From positions 1 to 40,802 of the forward strand of contig JACQRJ010000032.1 of assembly GCA_016206505.1 (NCBI GenBank): 40,802 nucleotides of DNA, given 5' to 3'. Shown one piece after another: positions 16,811 to 24,370 of the stretch; within the stretch, counting starts at the first letter, position 1, and each line of letters begins with the position of its first letter. Made by a program: the position numbers and the translations under genes. This DNA is from Candidatus Peregrinibacteria bacterium (GTDB lineage: Bacteria > Patescibacteriota > Gracilibacteria > UBA1369 > LOWO2-01-FULL-3). Under the pieces are notes generated by a model. The model ran no database searches, was not told the DNA's origin, and saw only the letters and a program-made list of their open reading frames with translations.

Positions 16811-18445
16811 ATGGATTCTCAAAGTGATGTCACTTCGACTGATTTGGCGCGCAATGCTGTGAGGCTTAAGCGCGGTGTAAATCCACATGCCAGGGACGTA
16901 TCCGCTTGCAAGTTTTCCGAGCCGCTTTGCCTTACCGGCAGCAATTTAACTTTAGAGGATATCGAGCAAGTTGCAAGATTTTTTCGCGTTGTGGCCATTT
17001 CCGAGGAGGCTTTTTTGAACGTTGATCGGGCAAGAGCGGTTATTGAGGAAAAATGTGAGGGAGATGGGGTTTATTATGGCATCAATACGGGCTTTGGTGA
17101 TTTGTGCAATGTCAGAATTGATCGCGAGGATCTCAAGGATTTGCAGGTAAATCTGGTGAGAAGTCATGCGGTGGGCGTGGGAGAGCCTTTGAGTGAGGAA
17201 GTTGTGCGGGCGGTGATGCTGATTCGGATAAATACTTTGATTCAGGGAAATTCGGGAGTGAGAAGAGATGTTGTGAATTTATTGGTGAATTTTTTGAATA
17301 ATGGGATTCATCCGGTGATTCCGTGTAAAGGGTCTGTTGGTGCGAGTGGGGATTTGGCGCCTTTGGCGCATATGGCTTTGCCTTTGATCGGTGAGGGGGA
17401 AGTTTATTTTAATGGAGAAATGCGGGAAACTGCCGAGGTTTTGAAGGAGACCGGTCTTGTGGCGGTGATTTTGCAGGAAAAAGAAGGATTGGCGGTTTTG
17501 AATGGGACGGCGGTGATGTCGGCTGTGGGCGCCTTGGCCTTACTTGATGCGGAAAGGATTGCCAAAATGGTGGATATTTCGGGATCGATGAGTCTGGAAG
17601 CTTTGAAAGGTGTTGAGACTTTTTTGCGCGAAGAAATTCATCAAATGCGGCCGCACAAAGGGCAAATTGCTTCTGCTGCGAACATGAGAAAACTTATTTC
17701 GGGCAGTTTGATTTTGGAATCGCAGAGAAGTTCGGGGAAAGTGCAGGATGCTTACAGTTTGCGCTGTATGCCGCAGGTGCACGGGGCAAGTCGCGATACT
17801 TTCGGGTTTGTGCGTCAGACTTTGGAAATCGAAGTAAATTCAGTCACTGATAATCCTTTGATTGTTTCAGGGACCGGTGAAATTTTGTCCGGCGGAAATT
17901 TTCATGGTCAGCCGGTGGCTTTTGCGATGGATTATCTGGCGATTGCCGTGGCTGAAATTGCAAATATTGCGGAGTCGCGCGTTTCACGTCTGATAAATTC
18001 GAGATATTCCGATTTGCCGGCGTTTTTGATTGCGGATAGCGGGCTGAATTCCGGTTTTATGGTGGCGCAATACACGATTGCGGCTTTGGTTTCGGAAAAT
18101 AAAGTGCTTTGTCATCCGGCGAGCGTGGACAGTATTCCCACATGTGCGGGACAGGAGGATCATGTGAGTATGGGGATGATTGCGGCGCGCAAGGCGCGGG
18201 AGGTTGTTGAAAATGTGACAAATGTGATTGCGATTGAATTTTTGGCGGCATCGCAGGGGCTGGATTTTCTTGATCCGATGCGGAGCAGTCCGGTTTTGGA
18301 GGCGGTGAGGGGGCTTATTCGCGGGCATGTGAAAAATTTGAAGCAGGATCGGAGGCTGAGTCTGGATGTTGCGAAAATTGTGAGCCTGATGAAGGATGGG
18401 GCGATTATTCGTGTGGCGGAAAACGTAGTGGGGGCTTTGAAGTAG
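16811..18445 (+). CDS. hutH: Histidine ammonia-lyase
   Basis: About 544 residues from ATG 16811 (the TTG at 16793 lies before the predicted transcription start). It deaminates L-histidine to trans-urocanate, the first step of histidine catabolism. The electrophilic MIO cofactor forms from the Ala178-Ser179-Gly180 triad in GSVGASGDLAPLAH. YYGINTGFGDL supplies the active-site Tyr, and QDAYSLRCMPQVHGASRD and VTDNPLIVSGTGEILSGGNFHGQPVA are further conserved blocks. The first ~35 residues extend beyond the usual start of the family. hutU follows 36 bp downstream. Confidence 0.97.
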   Translation: MDSQSDVTSTDLARNAVRLKRGVNPHARDVSACKFSEPLCLTGSNLTLEDIEQVARFFRVVAISEEAFLNVDRARAVIEEKCEGDGVYYGINTGFGDLCNVRIDREDLKDLQVNLVRSHAVGVGEPLSEEVVRAVMLIRINTLIQGNSGVRRDVVNLLVNFLNNGIHPVIPCKGSVGASGDLAPLAHMALPLIGEGEVYFNGEMRETAEVLKETGLVAVILQEKEGLAVLNGTAVMSAVGALALLDAERIAKMVDISGSMSLEALKGVETFLREEIHQMRPHKGQIASAANMRKLISGSLILESQRSSGKVQDAYSLRCMPQVHGASRDTFGFVRQTLEIEVNSVTDNPLIVSGTGEILSGGNFHGQPVAFAMDYLAIAVAEIANIAESRVSRLINSRYSDLPAFLIADSGLNSGFMVAQYTIAALVSENKVLCHPASVDSIPTCAGQEDHVSMGMIAARKAREVVENVTNVIAIEFLAASQGLDFLDPMRSSPVLEAVRGLIRGHVKNLKQDRRLSLDVAKIVSLMKDGAIIRVAENVVGALK

Positions 18446-18465
18446 GTTTTTTGATGAAGAAAATT

Positions 18466-18474
18466 TGCTATAAT
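18466..18474 (+). promoter_or_regulatory. hutU extended -10 promoter, leaderless arrangement
   Basis: TGCTATAAT lies in the 36-bp hutH-hutU gap, 7 nt before the hutU ATG at 18482. There is no clear -35 box. It would let hutU be transcribed separately from hutH with essentially no 5' UTR. Confidence 0.5.
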
Positions 18475-18481
18475 TCTAATC

Positions 18482-20173
18482 ATGGAAAAGCGGCCGATGT
18501 TTATGGAGGAAAAACCTGATGCGCCGATTCGTGCCGCTATTGGTAGTGGTTTGCGGTGCAAGAGTTGGGAAGTCGAGGCGGCGCTTAGGATGCTGGAAAA
18601 TAATTTGGATCCGAAAGTTGCTTTAGTTCCCGATGAATTGATCGTTTATGGCGGGAGTGGACGCGCCGCCCGAAACTGGCGCGAGTACAATAAAATTGTG
18701 CGCTCTTTAAAGAGTCTGGAAGCCGATGAAACGCTGCTTATTCAATCCGGAAAAGCGGTGGGAATTGTGCGCACTTTTGTATCGGCGCCGCGAGTTTTGA
18801 TGGCAAATTCAAATATTGTTCCGGCGTGGAGCACGCAGGAAAATTTTGATCGTTATGACGCGATGGGCCTGACCATGTATGGCCAGATGACGGCCGGTTC
18901 GTGGATTTATATCGGTACACAGGGGATTTTGCAGGGGACTTATGAGACTTTTGCCGCTTTGGCCGATAAGCATTTTGGCGGGAGTCTGAAAGGAAAATTT
19001 GTTGTTACCGGCGGGCTTGGCGGCATGAGTGGTGCGCAGCCTCTTGCTGTGACGATGAATGAAGGAGCTTGTCTGGTTGTGGAGTCGATTGAGGCTCGGG
19101 TGAAGCAAAAACTTGATGAAGGCTATCTGGATAAAATGACTGCGGATTTTGATGAGGCGATTGATTTTGTGCGTGCGGCTGTTTCTCGTGGTGAAGCTTT
19201 ATCCGTCGGACTTGTCGGCAATGCGGCTACTGTTTTGTCGCAAATGGTAGAGCGGGGAATTATTCCCGACGTGGTTACGGATCAGACTTCGGCGCATGAT
19301 TTGATGGCTTATTGGCCGGAGGGAGAGATTTCGGAGGTGATCGCTTTGCGCGATAAAGATGGTGTTGAATTTCGGAGGCGTGCGCTTGAGGCGGTTGTGA
19401 AGCACACTGCGGCGATTTTGGATATGCAAAAGGCGGGAGCGATTGCTTTTGATTATGGGAATAATTTGCGTGGGCAAGCGGAAAAAGGCGGTTTGACCGT
19501 GCGCGATGGTGCGGGTGAGTTTTTGTTTCCGGGTTTTGTGCCGGCTTATATACGGCCTTTATTTTGCGAAGGCAAAGGTCCTTTTCGCTGGGCGGCTTTG
19601 AGTGGCGATCCTGCTGATATTTTGCGATTGGATGAGGAGGTTTTGCGCATGTTTCCTGAAGATTTGGCTTTGGCGCGCTGGATAAAACTGGCAGCTGCAA
19701 AAGTGCCGTTTATCGGCTTGCCGGCTCGTGTTTGCTGGCTGGGTTATGGGGATCGGGCGAAATTTGGTTTGAGGATAAATGAACTGGTTGCTTCCGGTGA
19801 ATTGAAAGCGCCTATTGTGATCGGTCGGGATCATCTGGATTGCGGCAGTGTGGCATCTCCAAATCGTGAGACGGAAGCCATGAAGGACGGTTCTGACGCG
19901 ATTGCGGACTGGCCGCTTTTAAATGCTTTGGCAAATACTGCGAGCGGCGCGGATTGGGTTTCGATTCACAATGGCGGGGGAGTGGGCATCGGCAATTCCA
20001 CTCATGCTGGCATGGTGATTGTGGCTACTGGAACTGCAGAAAAAGCCGCGCGTCTGGAACGGGTTTTGACCACCGATCCGGCCATGGGAATTTTCCGTCA
20101 TGCCGATGCCGGCTATGAGAAGGCGATTGAGGTGGCGAAGGAGAGGGGGGTGAAGGTCGGCGAGGGATTATAG
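18482..20173 (+). CDS. hutU: Urocanate hydratase (urocanase)
   Basis: 563 residues, full length. It hydrates urocanate to 4-imidazolone-5-propionate using tightly bound NAD+. Conserved blocks include [75 protein letters not shown] (the NAD+ loop) and [12 protein letters not shown]-type and [17 protein letters not shown] segments. hutH lies directly upstream. A VapBC module lies convergently 10 bp beyond its stop. Confidence 0.97.
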   Translation: MEKRPMFMEEKPDAPIRAAIGSGLRCKSWEVEAALRMLENNLDPKVALVPDELIVYGGSGRAARNWREYNKIVRSLKSLEADETLLIQSGKAVGIVRTFVSAPRVLMANSNIVPAWSTQENFDRYDAMGLTMYGQMTAGSWIYIGTQGILQGTYETFAALADKHFGGSLKGKFVVTGGLGGMSGAQPLAVTMNEGACLVVESIEARVKQKLDEGYLDKMTADFDEAIDFVRAAVSRGEALSVGLVGNAATVLSQMVERGIIPDVVTDQTSAHDLMAYWPEGEISEVIALRDKDGVEFRRRALEAVVKHTAAILDMQKAGAIAFDYGNNLRGQAEKGGLTVRDGAGEFLFPGFVPAYIRPLFCEGKGPFRWAALSGDPADILRLDEEVLRMFPEDLALARWIKLAAAKVPFIGLPARVCWLGYGDRAKFGLRINELVASGELKAPIVIGRDHLDCGSVASPNRETEAMKDGSDAIADWPLLNALANTASGADWVSIHNGGGVGIGNSTHAGMVIVATGTAEKAARLERVLTTDPAMGIFRHADAGYEKAIEVAKERGVKVGEGL

Positions 20174-20182
20174 ATACATTGA

Positions 20183-20641
20183 CTAAGTAAAATCCTTTAA
20201 ACAAAGCACTTTTACTTCCTCAATCTTTTTCAAAGCACTGTCGTTTGTCAAAAGTACCGCCTCACTCTTTTGCATAGCAGTAGCCAAGTGAATACTGTCA
20301 GGCGTTTTGATGTTATATTTCGCCCTCAAAAAAGCGGCGTCAACCGCTATTGTTGGGGTCAAATCAATGATTTCTATGTTTGGTGTCATTTTGAAGTACG
20401 ACATCCACTCTTTTGCAATATCCAGATCATTGTTTTGATAAGGTCGAACCAGTAATTCAACCAGGAGCAAAGCCGAAAAACTGATCTTTTTATTGTTCAA
20501 TTCCAGAAATGAAAACAATTTTTTCAAAAACTCTGAATAGCGGTTTTCTCCTTCAAGAAGATAAATGAAAATAACGGTATCGAGAGAAACTGTGTCAAAA
20601 TCATTTAAAAGCTTTTCTAATTCAGTTGGTTCCTTTACCAT
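20183..20641 (-). CDS. PIN-domain VapC-type toxin ribonuclease
   Basis: 152 residues. VSLDTVIFIYLLEGENRY carries the first conserved Asp, LLLVELLVRPY the glutamate, and TPDSIHLATAMQKSEAVLLTNDSALKKI the later acidic residues of PIN nucleases. VapC toxins cleave tRNA or rRNA. Its ATG lies 7 nt inside the end of the upstream AbrB-type gene, the usual coupled VapBC layout. Confidence 0.88.
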   Translation of the reverse strand: MVKEPTELEKLLNDFDTVSLDTVIFIYLLEGENRYSEFLKKLFSFLELNNKKISFSALLLVELLVRPYQNNDLDIAKEWMSYFKMTPNIEIIDLTPTIAVDAAFLRAKYNIKTPDSIHLATAMQKSEAVLLTNDSALKKIEEVKVLCLKDFT

Positions 20642-20853
20642 GAGAGCCTCTCTTTCTTTAAATAGTCCTTTGGAAATTTATAACTACCTTCAAGATCAAG
20701 GATGGATGTTGGAATTTTTCGCAGTACGATAGTGTTTTTATCAAGTGGAAACACACCCATTTTTTCGTTTGGCTTAACTTCAACGATTTTTCGCACTTCC
20801 TTTGGGATTACCACCTGATATTTCACATTAACCTGAGCGGTAGAATAGTTCAT
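20635..20853 (-). CDS. AbrB/SpoVT-type antitoxin (VapB)
   Basis: About 72 residues from ATG 20853. STAQVNVKYQVVIPKEVRKIVEVKPNEKM is the swapped-hairpin AbrB DNA-binding fold, followed by a toxin-binding tail (ILDLEGSYKFPKDYLKKERLSW). The frame extends upstream to 20892, but that extension would read through the promoter. The palindrome at 20857-20881 is the likely operator. Overlap with vapC ensures coupled synthesis. Confidence 0.85.
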   Translation of the reverse strand: MNYSTAQVNVKYQVVIPKEVRKIVEVKPNEKMGVFPLDKNTIVLRKIPTSILDLEGSYKFPKDYLKKERLSW

Positions 20854-20856
20854 GCG

Positions 20857-20892
20857 TATTACATTATCAGATAACGTAATATATTTTAGCAA
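20857..20892 (-). promoter_or_regulatory. VapBC promoter with overlapping palindromic operator
   Basis: On the minus strand TTGCTA (20887-20892), 18 nt, then GATAAT (20863-20868), 9 nt before the vapB ATG. Positions 20857-20881 form a 25-bp palindrome with 11-bp arms, one mismatch and a 3-nt centre. It covers the -10 box and part of the spacer, as expected for VapB autorepression. Confidence 0.65.
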
Positions 20893-20916
20893 TTCGTAGT
20901 ACGAAAAGCAAGATTA

Positions 20917-21087
20917 ATGAGATTAAGGAAATTGTGTGGTAGAGTTGCTGTGATTTTTACGGCGCTGGGAATGGCGGTCGGGAGTTTTGTGCATGTGGCT
21001 TATTCAGTGGCAGGGATAGCGCTGATTCTTTCGGCTTCGGAGAGGTCTTTTGATGTGATTAAATTTTTGGGTGCGGCAGTGTTTTAA
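20917..21087 (+). pseudogene. LysE/RhtB-type exporter fragment
   Basis: A 56-codon frame starts at ATG 20917 and ends at TAA 21085-21087. ALGMAVGSFVHVAYSVAGIALILSASERSF..IKFLGAA matches the second and third membrane segments of LysE/RhtB amino-acid exporters (around residues 40-80 of the family). The N-terminal helix and the whole C-terminal half are missing, so this is a decayed remnant rather than a functional transporter. The downstream zinc-ribbon fragment is in another frame. Confidence 0.5.
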
Positions 21088-21175
21088 ATGCGGAGTTTCG
21101 GTCCGGGCGACTTATTCTGCGGAAAGCGGTGTTAAGGTGTATTGTGAGAAATGTTATTTGGACGTTGTTTACTAA
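21071..21175 (+). pseudogene. Zinc-ribbon fragment
   Basis: A 34-codon frame opening VRQCFKCGVSVRATYSAE and ending KVYCEKCYLDVVY has the CxxC-x(~16)-CxxC pattern of small zinc ribbons common in Patescibacteria. It overlaps the end of the LysE fragment in a different frame and has only a GTG start, so it is probably the tail of a lost gene. A very small functional protein cannot be excluded. Confidence 0.35.
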
Positions 21176-21251
21176 GACTGCTCAATGATTGATTTGAGCT
21201 ATTATAGAGGTTTCTTAGTTTTGATTTCGTTATAAAGCTGTATTGATCGAT

Positions 21252-21575
21252 TTATGTTTGCACTTGTGAATCATCTTCAAAAATATGTAATTTCAGTATG
21301 TCTAGGATTGTCTTTGATAGGTTGTCTATGTCCCGTCGGTCGTATTCTTTTTTTGAGTTAAAATACTGTTGGATATAAACAAAAACAGGATCTTGTGTTG
21401 GAAAGTCTCCATTTTGATTCAAAAAGGTCTTTAATTCACCAAGCAAAGTATTTTTGAATATCTTGATGCTTTCGGTTTCGTCCTTTCTGGTGAGGCGTGT
21501 AGACGGAATTATGTCCAAAATGCCAATTTCAAAATCAAATTTGACTATTTTCCTTTTCTTGTCTTTCTTGCCCAT
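21252..21575 (-). CDS. RusA-like Holliday junction resolvase, C-terminally short
   Basis: 107 residues. EYDRRDIDNLSKTILDILKLHIFEDDSQV is the RusA catalytic region: the D-x-D-N motif and the DDSQ motif provide the three aspartates. The chain ends three residues after DDSQV, whereas RusA proteins normally continue with another strand and helix. The gene may therefore be truncated, or this may be a minimal variant. RusA enzymes are often phage-derived, but no other phage genes are present. It lies 6 bp after a 51-residue gene on the same strand. Confidence 0.55.
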   Translation of the reverse strand: MGKKDKKRKIVKFDFEIGILDIIPSTRLTRKDETESIKIFKNTLLGELKTFLNQNGDFPTQDPVFVYIQQYFNSKKEYDRRDIDNLSKTILDILKLHIFEDDSQVQT

Positions 21576-21581
21576 GAAAAG

Positions 21582-21737
21582 TTACTTAACTCTTGTTTGA
21601 AAAGTTACTCCATCTTTATTTACAGCTCGTTCTACTTCTTTTGAAGATATCAGTTTACCCTCTTTTGTATAAAATCGTATTCTGGTTTTATAGTTTCCAT
21701 ATCGTGTTGCAACAGCTGTGACATTTTCTTTTACCAT
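21582..21737 (-). CDS. Small hypothetical protein (51 aa) upstream of RusA-like gene
   Basis: ATG 21737 to TAA 21582. The protein is basic with a likely beta-hairpin core (TRYGNYKTRIRFYTKEGKL) and a helix (SSKEVERAVNK). No family is recognised. The 6-bp distance to the RusA-like start suggests co-transcription. Confidence 0.5.
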   Translation of the reverse strand: MVKENVTAVATRYGNYKTRIRFYTKEGKLISSKEVERAVNKDGVTFQTRVK

Positions 21738-21810
21738 AAGTATCTTGATTACATTTCAATTCTAGCAGAATAACATTTAGTGTCAAAAATTAGTTCGAGC
21801 CATTTACAAA

Positions 21811-22110
21811 ATGGCCACAGTATGCGAATCTTGCGGTATGACTACAATCAACGAACTTGCAAAAGAAGTGGATAAGATCAAGGCGCGAAATAAACGTGTG
21901 GAAGCCGATAAGGCCTGGGAAACCAGCTTGATGCGGAAGCTTTTGATTTTGGCGCTGACTTATATCGTGGTTACCGTTTTCTTTTTGATAGCGAAATTGC
22001 CAGATCCTTTTGCCAATGCCTTGGTGCCGTCTGGGGCTTTTGTACTTTCCACTTTAACTGTTCCGTTTTTCAAAAAACTCTGGATTAGGAAGCTTTATAA
22101 GAAGCGCTAG
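21811..22110 (+). CDS. Zinc-ribbon-tagged two-helix membrane protein
   Basis: 99 residues. The N-terminus MATVCESCGM is half of a CxxCGM zinc-ribbon start. A charged helix (INELAKEVDKIKARNKRVEADKAWE) follows, then two membrane segments (LLILALTYIVVTVFFLIA and ANALVPSGAFVLSTLTVPFF) and a basic end KKLWIRKLYKKR. The membrane part resembles a small two-TM family frequent in Patescibacteria. Its first ~30 coding bases and 13 upstream bases are nearly identical to those of the gene at 25977. Function unknown. Confidence 0.6.
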   Translation: MATVCESCGMTTINELAKEVDKIKARNKRVEADKAWETSLMRKLLILALTYIVVTVFFLIAKLPDPFANALVPSGAFVLSTLTVPFFKKLWIRKLYKKR

Positions 22111-22150
22111 ATTTGGCCTAATAACCGTTCTTCCCGGGATTCCTGGCAAT

Positions 22151-22180
22151 TTGACATTTATCCATAATTCCCGGTAGAAT
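22151..22180 (+). promoter_or_regulatory. Promoter of ATPase/STAS-like pair, leaderless arrangement
   Basis: A consensus TTGACA (22151-22156), 18 nt, then TAGAAT (22175-22180), 9 nt before ATG 22190. No ribosome binding site is present. Confidence 0.65.
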
Positions 22181-22189
22181 TGTATTGTT

Positions 22190-23149
22190 ATGAAAATACA
22201 TATTCCAAACAGCGTGTGGTTGGGTAATATCGATCCTTTTTTGAAAGGATTTTATCCGCTCAAGCCAAATGAATTAAAAATAACATTCAATAAAAAATGG
22301 ATATCCATACATCCAATGGTTTTGTCCATGATTGCAGCGCTGGGACTTCAAATCCATGCATCAAAAATCGAATGTGAAAAATTGGAGGCGAAGTCAAAGC
22401 ATTATCTGGAAAGAATGAAATTGTTTCACTTTTTGCGCGTAAAGTCCGGCATATCTGTAAAAGAGCACGAAGCTGCCGGTAGATTTGTGCCATTGACGCA
22501 GATCAAAGACTCAAAATCATTAACAAAATTTGTTACCGAAGTTACGCCATTGTTACATCTCGAGCCAAAGCATGCCGAGCCGATAAGATATATAATGAGC
22601 GAATTGATTAGAAATGTTCTTGAACACTCATTGTCGAAAGATGGCGCAATTGTTTGTGCTCAATATTACAAAAAAAGTAACACGATAAGAATCGGAATTG
22701 CCGATACCGGCATAGGTATCTGGAAATCGATAAGTCAATCGTATAAGCCCAAGAATGATTTGGAGGCTATTGGCATGGCTTTGACACCGGGTATAACAGG
22801 TACGACGATAAAAGAGGGAGGTACGGAGCGTAATGCGGGAGCCGGCTTGTTTTTTATCAAATCCATTGCTTCAGTAAATAATGATTTTTTTGTTATTTAT
22901 AGCGGCAAGGCGTTGTATAAACTTTTGAAAAGGACTGGTAAAAAAATCAAGTTGCATGTCGATCCTTTTGACGATCGGCATTCCAGGAGAGATGATTTGC
23001 CAAGCTGGCAGGGTACCGTCGTAGGCATAGATTTGTCTCTGGATAAAACGCAGGAATTTGCTTTGCTTTTACAGCTTTTGAATAAAACTTTGCGAGAAGC
23101 TATAAAAGAGAGGAAAAAAGCTCGTTATAAAAAACCACAATTTATATGA
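22190..23149 (+). CDS. GHKL-type ATPase (anti-sigma-factor-kinase-like) with N-terminal extension
   Basis: 319 residues. The C-terminal half is a HATPase_c fold: N box MSELIRNVLEHS (Asn142), G1 box ADTGIGI (171-177), G2 box GAGLFFIKSIA (217 on). There is no histidine-phosphotransfer or receiver domain, so it resembles SpoIIAB/RsbW-type protein kinases rather than two-component sensors. Residues 1-110 are unrecognised and include WISIHPMVLSMIAALGLQI, which could be a degenerate STAS-like segment. It overlaps the next gene by 4 nt (ATGA). Partner-switching with the DUF4325 protein is the likely mode of action. Confidence 0.75.
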   Translation: MKIHIPNSVWLGNIDPFLKGFYPLKPNELKITFNKKWISIHPMVLSMIAALGLQIHASKIECEKLEAKSKHYLERMKLFHFLRVKSGISVKEHEAAGRFVPLTQIKDSKSLTKFVTEVTPLLHLEPKHAEPIRYIMSELIRNVLEHSLSKDGAIVCAQYYKKSNTIRIGIADTGIGIWKSISQSYKPKNDLEAIGMALTPGITGTTIKEGGTERNAGAGLFFIKSIASVNNDFFVIYSGKALYKLLKRTGKKIKLHVDPFDDRHSRRDDLPSWQGTVVGIDLSLDKTQEFALLLQLLNKTLREAIKERKKARYKKPQFI

Positions 23150-23436
23150 TTAAAATAAAACTTTTTAAGCAGGTTGGCCCATTTGCGGAAAACAAAGATG
23201 TTGCCAAGGATATAAGGCTAAAAAAATTAATTCCCGCTCTTTCGAAAGGGCAAAATGTCATATTGGATTTTGAAAATGTTGAGGGAGCCACTCAGTCATT
23301 CATTCATGCTCTAATTAGCGATTTGATTAGAAAATTTGGCAATGAAGTCCTGGATAAAATTAAATTTAAGTCGTGCAATGATACGGTAAAGGCAATTATC
23401 TCTATTGTGACGGATTATATGCAGGAAAGCGCGTAG
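23146..23436 (+). CDS. STAS-like DUF4325 protein
   Basis: 96 residues. VGPFAENKDVAKDIR, then NVILDFENVEGATQSFIHALISDLIRKFGNEVLDKIKFKSCN, is the DUF4325 pattern, a STAS-related fold. 'DFENVEGATQSF' corresponds to the loop where classical anti-anti-sigma factors are phosphorylated. Its start overlaps the ATPase stop (ATGA), implying a stoichiometric pair. The last 22 bp overlap the end of the convergent homocysteine methyltransferase gene. Confidence 0.78.
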   Translation: MIKIKLFKQVGPFAENKDVAKDIRLKKLIPALSKGQNVILDFENVEGATQSFIHALISDLIRKFGNEVLDKIKFKSCNDTVKAIISIVTDYMQESA

Positions 23437-24359
23437 TGGTGCTGGGGATGATTATTGCATTGATTACGATTCATGTATTTACGGATTAACTTAATATATT
23501 CCGGATTTGTGCCGCAGCAGCCGCCGATGATTGAGGCTCCGTCTTTCAGCCATTTTTGGGCGAATTTGAGATAATCTTCCGGTTTTTTTTCTTTTAAAAA
23601 TTTCCATCCAAGTTCGTCATGAGGCATTCCATCTCCGTTTGCATAAAAGACGATGGGAATTTTTGAGATTTTTAATAATTTATAAAGTGAGATTTCGGCG
23701 ATTTGAGGCGGTGCGCAATTCGTTAAAATTGCCAGTGGCGCAAGCGGCGATATTGCCCTGTATGCAGCTTCAATTGACTCGCCGCTAAGCAGATTGCCAT
23801 TTTTGTTGCAGACGAAACTTATGGCAACTTCCAGACCTGTTTTTTTGCAGGCTTTAAAGGCGATTTTTGCTTCGCGAATGGTGTTGATAGTTTCTATGAA
23901 TAAAAAATCAACACCGTTTTTTGCCAAATTTTCAGCTTGTTCGCTGTGTTCTTGCCAGAGTTCTTTGTCACTTGGCACGAGTTTTGGTTCATAACAATCC
24001 TCGAGCGGTGCAATTGAGCCACCGATTAAAACTTCCTTTCTGCCGCTTTCGATCCGTGCTTTTAGAGCCAGTTTGACTGCGAGTTTTGTCAGTTTTTCCG
24101 ACTCGTCGCCTTTGTTGATTTTCTGAAGTGTTCTGCGATTGGTGCGGAAAGTGTTGGTGGTAATAATGTCGGAGCCTGCTTTTATATAATCCTCGTGGAC
24201 TCTGCTCACTATTTCCGGATTTGTAATCAATGCCGAGGCTGACCATAAAGGTAATTCGGTTTTTATGCCCCGTCTTTGAATTTCGGTGCCGCAGGCTCCG
24301 GCGAGGAGAATTTTTTCTTTATTTTTCAGACGATTTTTCAAAAATTCGATGCGATTCAT
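23415..24359 (-). CDS. Homocysteine S-methyltransferase family enzyme
   Basis: 314 residues, (beta/alpha)8 barrel of the pfam S-methyl_trans family. The three zinc-binding cysteines are present: Cys215 in TNCAPP and Cys281/Cys282 in GGCCGT. ILLAGACGTEIQRRG and IITTNTF are conserved barrel segments. It has no cobalamin-binding domain, so it should use a sulphonium donor, S-methylmethionine or SAM, to make methionine from homocysteine. It starts 11 bp after a methyltransferase resembling methionine S-methyltransferase, which would make exactly that donor. Some family members have other substrates, so the donor is inferred. Confidence 0.88.
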   Translation of the reverse strand: MNRIEFLKNRLKNKEKILLAGACGTEIQRRGIKTELPLWSASALITNPEIVSRVHEDYIKAGSDIITTNTFRTNRRTLQKINKGDESEKLTKLAVKLALKARIESGRKEVLIGGSIAPLEDCYEPKLVPSDKELWQEHSEQAENLAKNGVDFLFIETINTIREAKIAFKACKKTGLEVAISFVCNKNGNLLSGESIEAAYRAISPLAPLAILTNCAPPQIAEISLYKLLKISKIPIVFYANGDGMPHDELGWKFLKEKKPEDYLKFAQKWLKDGASIIGGCCGTNPEYIKLIRKYMNRNQCNNHPQHHYALSCI

Positions 24360-24370
24360 GGGTGTTTTGG

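Noticed and set aside
16793-16811. TTG start for hutH at 16793
   Set aside because: It lies only 3 nt after the -10 box, before the expected transcription start. ATG 16811 is used instead.
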